Positions 1 to 8,630 of a stretch of 64,000 bases of DNA are shown here, in pieces. How positions within the stretch are numbered: the first letter of the stretch is position 1; each line of letters starts with the position of its first letter. Source of the stretch: Microbacterium allomyrinae (GTDB lineage: Bacteria > Actinomycetota > Actinomycetes > Actinomycetales > Microbacteriaceae); contig NZ_JAGTTN010000007.1 in NCBI RefSeq assembly GCF_020682705.1, positions 1 through 64,000 on the forward strand, in the 5' to 3' direction. Both the position numbers and the translations under genes were made by a program. The notes beneath the pieces are model-generated. The model did no database searches. It saw only the letters and a program-made list of their open reading frames with translations, and was not told where the DNA came from.

Positions 1-1
1 C

Positions 2-2128
2 GAGTACTGGTTCAAGGTCCGCGCGGTCAACGCCAACGGCGCATCCGCCTACACCGCGTCCGTGTTCGCCACCCCCGTCGGAACCACCCCGACAGCCACC
101 CCCACCCCCACCACAACCCCCACGGCAACACCCACTCCCACGCCGACGCCCACGAACCCGAGCACGGTCCGACAGGGGTCGCTCGCGGGAGCGACCACCG
201 GTGAGCCTCTCGGAGGGGACCCGCGCGAGGACAGCATCTACTTCATGATGACGGCGCGCTGGTTCGACGGTGATGCGTCCAACAACATGGGCGGCAGTCA
301 GAATGTGAAGTCGGGCAACGCGGCCAACAACGATCCGATGTTCCGGGGCGACTTCGCGGGTGTCGTGAACAAGCTGGACTACATCAAGGCGCTCGGCTTC
401 TCGGCGATCTGGATCACCCCCGTGGTGACGAACCGCAGCGACTACGACTTCCACGGGTACCACGGATGGGACTTCGTCCGCATCGATCCGCGTCTGGAGT
501 CCGAGGCGGTCACCTACCAGAACCTGATCGATGCGGCCCACGCCAAGGGCATCAAGATCTATCAGGATGTCGTCTACAACCACACGTCGCGCTGGGGTGC
601 GAAGGACCTGTTCGTCCCGACCGTCTACGGTAAGCGGGATGCGCAGTGGAGCTGGTACTACGACGAGAAGGTTGCGGGCAAGGAGTACAACCCGCTCGAC
701 ACCGATCCGGATGGCAGCACCTACACGGGTGACCTGTGGAGCGAGACCCAGCCCGCGGGCCAGGACTGCAAGAACTGGGGAGTCCAGAGCGGCTTCTCGG
801 CCGAGGGGTACAAGGTCTACAACTGCCAGTGGCCGAACGCCACTTCGGGAATGTTCCCGAAGAACCTCTTCCACCCGTGCTGGATCGGCAACTGGGAGGG
901 CAAGGACGCTCAGGATTGCTGGATCCATGAGGATCTCGCCGATCTGAACACCGAGAACGCCCAGGTGCAGGACTTCCTCATCGACACGTACAACAAGTAC
1001 ATCGACATGGGCGTCGACGGATTCCGCGTCGACACGGCGGTGCACATCCCTCGCGTGATGTGGAACCGTCACTTCCTGCCGGCGATCCAGGAGCACGCAG
1101 TCGCGACGCACGGCGAAAAGGGCAAGGACTTCTACGTCTTCGGCGAGGTCGCCCAGTTCGTGCATGACAAGTGGAACCGCGGCTCGGTCAACCACTCGGC
1201 ACCGTTCTACACCTGGGACGAGCGACGCGAGTACAGTCTCGACGACGTCGTCGCCGCGGCCGAGCAGTTCAACTACGAGAACCTCATGGGCACGGGAAAC
1301 CAGCCGACGAGCAACAACCACTTGTTGAACGGGAACACCTACCACACGCCCGATCACTCGAAGGCCTCGGGCATGGACATCATCGACATGCGCATGCACA
1401 TGAACTTCAGTGATGCGTCCACGGCGTTCTACGCGGGCATGGATTCCGACGACGCGACGAACGATGCCACCTACAACGCGGTGTACGTCGACAGCCACGA
1501 CTACGGCCCCGGAAAGTCGCAGGTGCGGTACGACGGCGGAACGGATGCCTGGGCCGAGAACATGAGTCTGATGTGGACGTTCCGAGGTATTCCGGTGCTC
1601 TTCTACGGCTCCGAGATCGAGTTCCAGGCCGGCAAGAGGATCGACTGCGGTCCGACGTGCCCGCTTGCGACGACGGGCCGCGCCTACTTCGGTGACAAGC
1701 TCCAGGGCGCCGTCGTCGCGAGTGACTTCGGCAAGGTGGCATCGGCATCCGGTGCTGTGGCGGAGACACTCAACTCCCCGCTCGCCAAGCACCTCCAGGC
1801 GCTCAATCAGATCCGCCGGGCCGTTCCTGCGCTGCAGAAGGGCCAGTACTCTCGCGAGGGAGTGAACGGGAACATCGCCTACAAGAAGCGCTTCACCGAG
1901 GGTGGCGTCGACAGCTTCGTCCTGGTCGCGGTGTCTGGCGGAGCGACGTTCAGTGGCGTGCCGAACGGAACCTATGTCGACGCGGTGACCGGCGACACGA
2001 AGACCGTCTCCAATGGCTCGCTGAGCATTTCGCTCTCGGGCAAGGGGAACATGCGAGCATACGTGCTCTCGCTGCCCGGAAACCCCGCTCCGGGCAAGGT
2101 CGGCAATGGCAGCCCGTTCCTGAAGTAG
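2..2128 (+). CDS. Secreted GH13 alpha-amylase family enzyme, 5' end outside the window
   Basis: The reading frame is open at the left edge, so the N-terminus is missing. The first visible residues (about 2-70) look like the end of a fibronectin type III domain, followed by a Thr-Pro linker (about 75-160) and a GH13 catalytic barrel. Counting from the Met at 62, the catalytic residues are Asp324 (GFRVD, nucleophile), Glu362 (FGEV, acid/base) and Asp480 (in SHDYG, where most relatives have NHD). Conserved region I is seen as DVVYNH. The family hydrolyses alpha-1,4-glucans, and the linker and FN3 module indicate an exported enzyme. The end of the protein is a short all-beta C domain. Substrate range cannot be read from sequence. 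A strong hairpin follows the stop. Confidence 0.9.
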   Translation, partial: EYWFKVRAVNANGASAYTASVFATPVGTTPTATPTPTTTPTATPTPTPTPTNPSTVRQGSLAGATTGEPLGGDPREDSIYFMMTARWFDGDASNNMGGSQNVKSGNAANNDPMFRGDFAGVVNKLDYIKALGFSAIWITPVVTNRSDYDFHGYHGWDFVRIDPRLESEAVTYQNLIDAAHAKGIKIYQDVVYNHTSRWGAKDLFVPTVYGKRDAQWSWYYDEKVAGKEYNPLDTDPDGSTYTGDLWSETQPAGQDCKNWGVQSGFSAEGYKVYNCQWPNATSGMFPKNLFHPCWIGNWEGKDAQDCWIHEDLADLNTENAQVQDFLIDTYNKYIDMGVDGFRVDTAVHIPRVMWNRHFLPAIQEHAVATHGEKGKDFYVFGEVAQFVHDKWNRGSVNHSAPFYTWDERREYSLDDVVAAAEQFNYENLMGTGNQPTSNNHLLNGNTYHTPDHSKASGMDIIDMRMHMNFSDASTAFYAGMDSDDATNDATYNAVYVDSHDYGPGKSQVRYDGGTDAWAENMSLMWTFRGIPVLFYGSEIEFQAGKRIDCGPTCPLATTGRAYFGDKLQGAVVASDFGKVASASGAVAETLNSPLAKHLQALNQIRRAVPALQKGQYSREGVNGNIAYKKRFTEGGVDSFVLVAVSGGATFSGVPNGTYVDAVTGDTKTVSNGSLSISLSGKGNMRAYVLSLPGNPAPGKVGNGSPFLK

Positions 2129-2146
2129 GCGGCTGCCTCCGACGAC

Positions 2147-2188
2147 GTGTGGAGCGACCGTGATCCCCCAGACGCGGTCGCTCCACAC
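2147..2188 (+). terminator. Hairpin after the amylase gene
   Basis: A perfect 14-bp inverted repeat (arms 2147-2160 and 2175-2188, GTGTGGAGCGACCG and its complement) with a 14-nt loop lies 18 nt after the amylase stop. There is no T-run behind it, so it may be an intrinsic terminator of the actinobacterial U-less kind or a 3' stability hairpin. Confidence 0.7.
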
Positions 2189-2215
2189 CCCCACCAGATG
2201 AAGAGGATCCGATTC

Positions 2216-2782
2216 ATGAAGGCTTCACCACTCCGGCGCGTCACCGTCGTCGTCATTGCGGCCGCGGCATGCGGGTTTGCGCTTGCCGGCTGTGCAGCGT
2301 CGTCGACCCCAGTCGAGGCGAGCGAGTTCACACCCCCGGTGACGGAGGAAGGCGCAGCGCTCCTTGCAGCGTTCGATGACTGCTCGGTCGTCGCGGAGGC
2401 ACTGGGCGCGTCCCTGGAGGGCTACGCCATCGAGGTGGACTCCATCGATGCGACCGGCGGGTTCTGCGACTGGCGCTCTGAGGCCTCCCCGGGCCAGACG
2501 ATCGGCGTGCAGATCGCTCCTCAGCCGAACAACGATCTTCCCGACGCCTCCTCGATCGAGGCCTCGGGAGGCGTGATCGTCGCGAACGAACAGCTGACTG
2601 CATCGGGAGGCGTGCTCTACCGGATCCCCTCGGAAGTGCAGGGCGCGTTCTCGGCGACCGGACTTCTGCCCGGTGCCAGCGTGTCGATCGCGGCTGCCGG
2701 CTTCGAGGTGACGCCCGAGACCGAAGAGCAGCTGACGGCGGCGGTGGTCGAGATACTCGGGCACACTCCGGCGAGCCAGTAG
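2216..2782 (+). CDS. Lipoprotein of unknown function (188 aa)
   Basis: The product starts with a charged n-region, a hydrophobic stretch and the lipobox LAGC, so it should be lipid-anchored on the outer face of the membrane. The rest is a small soluble domain of the DUF3558-like kind, with Cys near EAFDDC and GGFCDW that could form a disulfide; this family resemblance is only an impression. The start at 2216 is chosen because AGAGGA lies 8 nt upstream; an in-frame ATG at 2198 would add six residues. The next gene converges from the other strand, and the 78-bp gap holds weak inverted repeats that could end both transcripts. Function unknown. Confidence 0.75.
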   Translation: MKASPLRRVTVVVIAAAACGFALAGCAASSTPVEASEFTPPVTEEGAALLAAFDDCSVVAEALGASLEGYAIEVDSIDATGGFCDWRSEASPGQTIGVQIAPQPNNDLPDASSIEASGGVIVANEQLTASGGVLYRIPSEVQGAFSATGLLPGASVSIAAAGFEVTPETEEQLTAAVVEILGHTPASQ

Positions 2783-2860
2783 CTCGTCCGCCGGGATCGC
2801 CGGCTCCGTCGGACGCCGCAGTACGCGCACCGACGGATTCGGCCGAAGCCGCGCCCGACG

Positions 2861-3976
2861 TCAGTCGAGCGCGGCTTCGAGCGGTGCGAGCTCGAGGCCG
2901 TGAGCCGTTGCGACCCCGACGTTGACCACGGCACCGCCGACCGTGTTCAGACCCGCCGCGAGTGCGGCATCCGATCGAAGTGCGTCTTTCCAGCCCCGGC
3001 GGGCGATCTGCCGGATATAGGGGAGCGTCGCGTTGGTGAGCGCCGATGTCGAGGTATTGGGAACTGCGCCGGGCATGTTCGCGACGCAGTAGAAGATGCT
3101 GCCGTGCACCGGGAATGTGGGGTCGGCGTGTGTCGTCGGATGGGTGTCCTCGAAGCAGCCGCCCTGGTCGACGGCGATGTCGACGAGCACCGAGCCGGGC
3201 CTCATGCGCGAGACCATGTCGTTGGTGACGAGCTTGGGCGCCTTCGCGCCGGGAATCAGCACCGATCCGATCACGAGGTCGGAGGCGACCACGGCGCGGT
3301 CGAGGTCGAGCGGGTTGGACGCGGCTGTCTTGACACGACCTTGGAAATGGTCGTCGAGAAAGCGCAGTCGCTGGATGTTCGTGTCGAAGATCGTGACGTC
3401 GGCGCCCATGCCCGCGGCGATGTACGCGGAGTTGGCGCCGGCGACGCCGCCGCCGATGACGGTGACCGTCGCAGGGCGGGTGCCGGGCACACCCGAGATG
3501 AGGAGGCCGAGTCCGCCGGCCGAGCGCATGAGGGTGGATGCTCCCACCATGGGTGCGAGGCGTCCGGCGACCTCGCTCATCGGAGCGAGGAGGGGGAGGC
3601 CGCCGCCCGCGAGTTGCACCGTCTCATATGCGATCGCGGTGACGCCGTCCGTGACCAGCCGATCCGTGAGGGGACGGTCCGCCGCAAGGTGAAGGTATGT
3701 GAAGAGAACGAGATCCTTGCGGAAATGCCCGTACTCGCGGGCGATCGGCTCCTTGACCTTCAGGAGCAGCTCGGCGCGGCCCCACACTTCGGCCGCGTCG
3801 TCCAGCAGCGTCGCCCCGGCGGCCTGGTACTCGGCATCCGGCATCGATGATCCTTCGCCGGCACCGCGCTGGACGATCACCTCGTGGCCGGCGGCAACGA
3901 GGTCGTGCACGCCCGCGGGCGTGAGGGCGACCCGGTACTCGTTGTTCTTCACCTCGGTGGGGACGCTGATTCTCAT
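2861..3976 (-). CDS. ald: Alanine dehydrogenase
   Basis: The 371-aa product has the exact length and layout of NAD-dependent alanine dehydrogenase, which interconverts L-alanine and pyruvate plus ammonia. The N-terminal motif MRISVPTEVKNNEYRVALTP is typical. Lys75 and His96 occupy the family's substrate-binding and catalytic positions, and GGGVAGAN (175-182) is the Rossmann-fold dinucleotide site. The start at 3976 has AAAGGA about 8 nt upstream. The gene lies 56 bp downstream of an asparaginase gene on the same strand, so the two may be cotranscribed for amino-acid nitrogen release. An open frame running upstream of the start is only antisense shadow of the asparaginase gene. Confidence 0.95.
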   Translation of the reverse strand: MRISVPTEVKNNEYRVALTPAGVHDLVAAGHEVIVQRGAGEGSSMPDAEYQAAGATLLDDAAEVWGRAELLLKVKEPIAREYGHFRKDLVLFTYLHLAADRPLTDRLVTDGVTAIAYETVQLAGGGLPLLAPMSEVAGRLAPMVGASTLMRSAGGLGLLISGVPGTRPATVTVIGGGVAGANSAYIAAGMGADVTIFDTNIQRLRFLDDHFQGRVKTAASNPLDLDRAVVASDLVIGSVLIPGAKAPKLVTNDMVSRMRPGSVLVDIAVDQGGCFEDTHPTTHADPTFPVHGSIFYCVANMPGAVPNTSTSALTNATLPYIRQIARRGWKDALRSDAALAAGLNTVGGAVVNVGVATAHGLELAPLEAALD

Positions 3977-4032
3977 CGTGTGGTCCTTTCCGCTCCGCCG
4001 TTGGAGCGCTCGGGCTCCTTGTGAGAGCGCCT

Positions 4033-5022
4033 CTAGAGGACGGGGCGGATGGCCCCGACGTCCTGCCCGCCGCCGGTGACGGCGAGCGGAAGCTGGGAGA
4101 GCGTGTCGGAGACGTCGGACGCCGACAGGGCGCCGTGGCGTTCGAGCAGCCGCAACGCCACCGCGGTGGCGGCGCGCCCGCTGCCGTCGAGCATCTTGAG
4201 TGCGACCGTCGTGCCGTTCGGGGCGACCATCACCATGACGCCTTCGGCGCCGCCCTTCGCGAACACCCCGAGGCGCTCGATCGCGAGGGTGTCGGGACGG
4301 CCCGGGCCATCGATCGTCCAGGGGTTCGCGCGCACCGCCTCCACCAGCGCACCGGCGCTGCGGTGGAGGGCGAACGGCGAGGTGGTCGATGAGTTGCCGA
4401 TGCGGTGAACGGCCCGGGCGAGCCCGAACAGCGTCATCGCGTAGACGGGGGCGCCGCAGCCGTCGATCGCGGTGGCCGAGATCTTCTCGCCGATGAGGCG
4501 CTCGATCACGTCGCGGATATGGGCTTGCAGCGGATGCTCCGGCGAGAGGTAGTCTGCCGCGTCCCAGCCGTTCGTGGCGCACGTCAGCAGCATGGCGGCG
4601 TGCTTGCCCGAGCAGTTCATGCGGACGCGTGCCGGTTGGCGCAGCTCGCGCACGAGTTCGTCGCGCGCGGCGGTGTCTGAGGGCCACGCCGGCGGGCAGC
4701 CGAGGTCGTCCTCGCCGAGCTGGGCGGCTGCGAGGATCTCGCGTACGACGGCGACGTGACGGTCGGTGCCCGAGTGGCTCGCCGTGGCGAGCGCGAGACG
4801 CTCGCCTTCGAGCGGTGCGCCGGCGGCGAGGCACGCGAGCGCCTGCAGCGGCTTGAGGCTCGACCGGGGGAGGATCAGCGCCGACGGATCGCCCGACTTC
4901 TGAGCGATCGTGCCGTCGGGGGCGAGGACGATCGCGATGCCGGTATGTCGCGACTCGATGAAACCGCTGCGCTCGACGACGGCGAGTTCGACGGCGTCAG
5001 CTGCGGAGAATGTCTGCGGCAC
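4033..5022 (-). CDS. Asparaginase II-family protein
   Basis: The 329-aa product matches the thermolabile L-asparaginase II family (Pfam PF06089, Rhizobium etli type), unrelated to E. coli AnsA/AnsB. Family hallmarks are the SSLKPLQALA segment near residue 55, ATASHSG, and MNCSGKHAAML, which carry the Ser, Lys and Cys residues of the active site. It should hydrolyse asparagine to aspartate and ammonia in the cytoplasm. The start is GTG at 5022, because TAGGCT ends exactly 6 nt upstream (5029-5034), the leaderless arrangement seen elsewhere in the window. Alanine dehydrogenase follows; OsmC is transcribed divergently from a 52-bp gap. Confidence 0.88.
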   Translation of the reverse strand: MPQTFSAADAVELAVVERSGFIESRHTGIAIVLAPDGTIAQKSGDPSALILPRSSLKPLQALACLAAGAPLEGERLALATASHSGTDRHVAVVREILAAAQLGEDDLGCPPAWPSDTAARDELVRELRQPARVRMNCSGKHAAMLLTCATNGWDAADYLSPEHPLQAHIRDVIERLIGEKISATAIDGCGAPVYAMTLFGLARAVHRIGNSSTTSPFALHRSAGALVEAVRANPWTIDGPGRPDTLAIERLGVFAKGGAEGVMVMVAPNGTTVALKMLDGSGRAATAVALRLLERHGALSASDVSDTLSQLPLAVTGGGQDVGAIRPVL

Positions 5023-5074
5023 CTCGCCAGCCTACCGCCGGGGCGGGTACGTCCTCGCATGACAGACTGTGCTC
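5023..5074. promoter_or_regulatory. Back-to-back leaderless promoters (asparaginase / OsmC)
   Basis: On the minus strand TAGGCT (5029-5034) is followed by 6 nt and the asparaginase GTG. On the plus strand CAGACT (5063-5068), one mismatch from TAnnnT, is followed by 6 nt and the OsmC ATG at 5075. No convincing -35 box is visible for either. Confidence 0.6.
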
Positions 5075-5551
5075 ATGTGGGGCGAGCATCGATACTCCGT
5101 CCGGGCGACGTGGACGGGCGATCGCGGCACCGGGACGTCGGGATACCGCGACTACGACCGGTCGGTGACCATCGCTATCGACGGAAAGCCGGCCCTGCTC
5201 GCCTCGTCCGACAAGCCCTTCCGTGGGGATCCTTCGCGGTGGAACCCCGAGGACATGCTCCTCGCGGCACTCAGCGAATGCCATCTGCTGTCGTACCTGC
5301 ATGCCTGCGTCCAAGCGGGTGTCACCGTCGTGGCGTACGAGGACGAGGCATCCGCTCTCATGGTCGAGGACGGCCATGGCGGAGGAGCCTTTCGGGAGGT
5401 GGTGCTGAGACCTCGCGTGAGCATTGCGGACGCGTCGATGACGGATGCCGCGACCGCCGCGCACGCGCAGGCCCGCGAGTGGTGCTTCATCGCGAACTCG
5501 GTGAACTTCCCCGTGCGTCACGAGCCGACGATCCTCGTCGCCGGGTCCTGA
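5075..5551 (+). CDS. OsmC family protein
   Basis: The 158-aa product has the OsmC/Ohr fold signature: an N-terminal beta-rich half, then the helix with ALSECHLLSYLHAC. OsmC and Ohr proteins reduce organic hydroperoxides with two cysteines. Here Cys69 is in the right place for the peroxidatic cysteine, but the second conserved Cys (in a CPV-type motif) is replaced by NSVNFPV, leaving only Cys78 as another thiol. The enzyme may therefore work differently or may be a non-peroxidase member. A GTG at 5069 would add two residues; ATG 5075 is preferred because a -10-like CAGACT lies 6 nt before it. Confidence 0.85.
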   Translation: MWGEHRYSVRATWTGDRGTGTSGYRDYDRSVTIAIDGKPALLASSDKPFRGDPSRWNPEDMLLAALSECHLLSYLHACVQAGVTVVAYEDEASALMVEDGHGGGAFREVVLRPRVSIADASMTDAATAAHAQAREWCFIANSVNFPVRHEPTILVAGS

Positions 5552-5593
5552 TCCCGGTGGCCCCGATCCCAGGTGGTCTCTGAGCGCGAGGGG

Positions 5594-6382
5594 TCAGCGA
5601 CGCTCGTGCGGAAGAACCTGCCGGATCCGGTCGATGGGGTTGTGAGCAGGCGCCTCGTTGTACGCATTGGCCAGCTCCTGGCCCGAAAGGGCGTGGATGG
5701 CGGCCATGATCTCGTCCGTCGCGAAGCGCCGTGCCTTGCCGGACGTGGCAGGGCCGTGGTGCGAGAGTTCGAGCGGCTCGCCGAACTTGACCGAGATCCG
5801 ATGCGTGATCGACGGGAGCTTCGCGCCGACCGGCATGACGTCGTCGGTGCCGATGAGTCCGACCGGGACCACGGGTGCACCGGTCTGCAGGGCGAGGAAC
5901 GCGACGCCGGTGCGGCCCTTGTAGAGGCGGCCGTCGAGTGATCGGGTGCCTTCTGGATACAGCGCGACCGCCCGGCCCTCCTCGAGGAGCGCACGCTGCT
6001 GGTCGAGTGCGTCGAGCGCCGCTTGACCTGCACCCCGCTGGACGGGGATGGCGCCGATCGCGGTGAAGAACTCTCTCGAGATCCAGCCGCTGAAGCCCGA
6101 CCCCTCGAAGTAGCTCGACTTCGCGAGGAAATGCACCGGGCGTGGCGCGGCGACGGGGATCGCGATGGAGTCGATGAACGAGAGATGGTTGCTGGCGAAG
6201 ATGACGGGGCCGGTCTTGGGCACGTTCGCACGGCCGTCGACGCGAGGCCGGTAGATCAGCCGTGCGAGCGGGGTGATGATGCCGCGACCGACGGCGTACG
6301 TGGCTCCCATGGACCGGACCGGGGCCGTCTCGCCTTCCTCGACGGCATCGGCGGGCACGTCGGGCTCGAGGTCGGAAGTCAC
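5594..6382 (-). CDS. 1-acyl-sn-glycerol-3-phosphate acyltransferase family protein
   Basis: The product (262 aa from this start) has the PlsC motifs NHLSFID (HX4D catalytic box), the IPVQRG segment and EGTRS, so it should transfer an acyl chain to lysophosphatidic acid or a similar acceptor at the inner membrane face. The start is placed at GTG 6382 because TACCCT (6389-6394) lies exactly 6 nt upstream. An ATG at 6427 would add 15 residues, but there is no ribosome site or promoter in the right place for it. The first 35 residues are acidic and poorly conserved. Convergent with OsmC; divergent from the FKBP lipoprotein. Confidence 0.88.
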   Translation of the reverse strand: MTSDLEPDVPADAVEEGETAPVRSMGATYAVGRGIITPLARLIYRPRVDGRANVPKTGPVIFASNHLSFIDSIAIPVAAPRPVHFLAKSSYFEGSGFSGWISREFFTAIGAIPVQRGAGQAALDALDQQRALLEEGRAVALYPEGTRSLDGRLYKGRTGVAFLALQTGAPVVPVGLIGTDDVMPVGAKLPSITHRISVKFGEPLELSHHGPATSGKARRFATDEIMAAIHALSGQELANAYNEAPAHNPIDRIRQVLPHERR

Positions 6383-6496
6383 CAATCGAGGGTACTCCCG
6401 ATTGCATTCCGGTTCGGGCATGGCCATTTCTCAGCGCAGACAAAGCGAAGATACGGAAAGATAGAGGTTCCGCTCCCTTCGACTCGAGGTTCATCC

Positions 6497-7459
6497 GTGC
6501 GCATTCGTCCGCTCGCCGCCCTGTCCGTCGCCGCTTTGTCGGCTGTTCTTCTCGCAGGATGCGCGTCGCCCGCCGAGCCCGACGCTGAGGCGACCCCCTC
6601 GGCGACCGCCGCCGCCGACCTGTGCGACGCACAGGTCGAGTCGGGTGAGGCCGTCGAATCCGTCACCATCGACGGTGCGGTCGGCGAGAAGTCGACTGCC
6701 ACGTTCACGGCACCGCTGGAAGTGACCGAGCTGCAGAGCACGGTCATCGCCGAGGGCTCGGGCGATCCGGTGGCCGCCGGAGACCTGATCTCTTACGCGC
6801 TCACTGCGTTCAGCGCCGACACCGGCGAGGAGCTCGGCTCGTTCGGCTACGCCGACAGTCCTGCCCTGCCGCAGCAGATCTCGGCCGAGAACCCGCTGGG
6901 TCAGCTGCTGGGCTGTGCGACGCCGGGGACCCGGGTCGTCGCGGCGTTCCCTCCCACGACGGACGAGTCGGGTGCAGAAGTCGCGGGCGAGGTCTACATC
7001 ATCGATCTGCTCGACGTCGTTCCGACGGCCGCGTGGGGCGAGGAGCAGGAGCCTGTCGACGGGATGCCCACCGTCGAGCTCGCTGACGACGGCCAGCCGT
7101 CCGTCACTCTGCCTGAGGGTGACATCCCGACGGAGTTCGCGAAGGCGACTCTGAAGGAGGGCGACGGCGACGTCGTGGAGACCGGCGACACCGTGCTCGT
7201 GCAGTACCAGGGCGTCTCGTGGAACACCGGCGAGGTGTTCGACGAAAGCTGGGGTGCCGCGCCGTTCTCGTTCACCGTCGGCAGCGGTGTGGTTCAGGGA
7301 TTCACGGATGCCGTACTCGGCGAGACCGTCGGCTCTCAGGTCATCGCCGTGCTGCCCCCGGCCGTCGCGTATGGCGAAGGCGAGATCAACGACGCCGACC
7401 TCGTCGGACAGACGCTTGTCTTCGTCATCGACATCCTCGCGGCCCAGCCGGCTCAGTAG
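6497..7459 (+). CDS. FKBP-type peptidyl-prolyl isomerase lipoprotein
   Basis: The 320-aa product starts with a signal peptide ending in the lipobox LAGC, so it is a membrane-anchored extracytoplasmic foldase. The C-terminal 110 residues form an FKBP domain (VQYQGVSWNTGEVFDESWG, then the PPAVAYGEGEI loop and FVIDIL). The middle (about residues 60-190) looks like a second, diverged FKBP-like domain with LISYALTAFSADTGEELGSFG. The start is GTG 6497, with CGAGG 7 nt upstream. FKBPs catalyse cis-trans isomerisation of prolyl bonds; the diverged domain may be a substrate-binding module. It ends 22 bp before dxr on the same strand. Confidence 0.9.
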   Translation: MRIRPLAALSVAALSAVLLAGCASPAEPDAEATPSATAAADLCDAQVESGEAVESVTIDGAVGEKSTATFTAPLEVTELQSTVIAEGSGDPVAAGDLISYALTAFSADTGEELGSFGYADSPALPQQISAENPLGQLLGCATPGTRVVAAFPPTTDESGAEVAGEVYIIDLLDVVPTAAWGEEQEPVDGMPTVELADDGQPSVTLPEGDIPTEFAKATLKEGDGDVVETGDTVLVQYQGVSWNTGEVFDESWGAAPFSFTVGSGVVQGFTDAVLGETVGSQVIAVLPPAVAYGEGEINDADLVGQTLVFVIDILAAQPAQ

Positions 7460-7481
7460 GCGTCGCCGAGAAGGCTGACCG

Positions 7482-8573
7482 ATGCGACGCGTACTCATCC
7501 TCGGCTCGACGGGCTCGATCGGCACGCAGGCCCTCGATGTCGTGCGTGCGAACCCGCGGCGATTCGAGGTGGTCGGGCTCGCCGCGGGGACCGATAGTGA
7601 GACGCTCGCGGCGCAGGCGGCCGAGTTCGGTGTGGAGAGCACCGCGCTGGGCGTGGTCGAGGCGGAGCAGCTGGTGCGCGACATCGAGGCCGACGTGGTG
7701 CTCAACGGCATCACCGGCTCGGTCGGCCTCGGCCCCACGCTGGCAGCCCTCGAGGTCGGTCGAACGCTGGCGCTGGCGAACAAAGAGTCGCTGATCGTCG
7801 GCGGCGACCTCGTCACGGCGCTGGCTCGCCCGGGACAGATCGTTCCGGTCGATTCCGAGCATTCCGCCATCGCGCAGGCGCTGCGCGCCGGCGAAAGCTC
7901 GGAGGTGCGCAGGCTCGTGCTGACGGCCTCCGGCGGTCCCTTCCGAGGCCGCACGCGGGCATCCTTGGCGGAGGTCACACCGGCCGAGGCGCTGGCGCAT
8001 CCGACCTGGGACATGGGCCGCGTCGTCACGACCAATTCCGCGACGCTCGTGAACAAGGGTCTCGAGGTGATCGAGGCGCATCTGCTCTTCGGGGTGCCGT
8101 ACTCCGAGATCGACGTCGTGGTGCACCCGCAGTCGATCGTCCACTCGATGGTCGAGTTCGTCGACGGATCCACGATCGCCCAGGCGTCGCCCCCCGATAT
8201 GAGGCTTCCCATCTCCCTCGGCCTCGACTGGCCGAATCGCGTGGCAGGGGTCGGTCGTCCGCTCGACTGGACGACAGCGACGGCATGGACGTTCGAGCCC
8301 CTCGACGACGAGGCGTTTCCCGCGGTCCGGCTCGCCAAGCGGGTGGGACGAGCAGGCGCCACCTACCCTGCCGTGTTCAACGCCGCGAACGAGGAAGCCG
8401 TCGACGCATTCCACGAGGGGCGGTTGGGCTTCACCGGGATCCTCGACATCATCGAACGGGTCGTCGAAGCGCACGAGCCGCCCGACGCGCTCACACGTGA
8501 GGCGCTCGTCGACGCCGAGGCCTGGGCGCGTCGCACCGCAGACAAGGCGATCGCCGCAGCATCCGCATCCTGA
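7482..8573 (+). CDS. dxr: 1-deoxy-D-xylulose 5-phosphate reductoisomerase
   Basis: The 363-aa product carries the DXR signatures: [13 protein letters not shown] for [22 protein letters not shown] with the metal-binding Asp and Glu, [16 protein letters not shown] and [13 protein letters not shown]. It converts DXP to 2-C-methyl-D-erythritol 4-phosphate, the committed step of the MEP isoprenoid pathway. The ATG at 7482 has GAGAAGG about 8 nt upstream. ispG, a later enzyme of the same pathway, lies 10 kb away in this window, and the zinc metalloprotease at 12049 is often found between them in actinobacteria. Confidence 0.97.
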   Translation: MRRVLILGSTGSIGTQALDVVRANPRRFEVVGLAAGTDSETLAAQAAEFGVESTALGVVEAEQLVRDIEADVVLNGITGSVGLGPTLAALEVGRTLALANKESLIVGGDLVTALARPGQIVPVDSEHSAIAQALRAGESSEVRRLVLTASGGPFRGRTRASLAEVTPAEALAHPTWDMGRVVTTNSATLVNKGLEVIEAHLLFGVPYSEIDVVVHPQSIVHSMVEFVDGSTIAQASPPDMRLPISLGLDWPNRVAGVGRPLDWTTATAWTFEPLDDEAFPAVRLAKRVGRAGATYPAVFNAANEEAVDAFHEGRLGFTGILDIIERVVEAHEPPDALTREALVDAEAWARRTADKAIAAASAS

Positions 8574-8630
8574 CGCTCACACTGTTGCGGCGCCGGCGCC
8601 GTGGTCGAGGCAGTACGGAGGAGCGTGAGC

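Noticed and set aside
80..165. Repeated ACCCCCAC-type units at the left edge
   Set aside because: They encode the Thr-Pro linker of the amylase; low-complexity coding DNA, not a regulatory array.
3977..4834. Upstream extension of the alanine dehydrogenase frame
   Set aside because: The added residues are Arg-rich shadow of the asparaginase gene; the normal Ald N-terminus and a ribosome site are at 3976.
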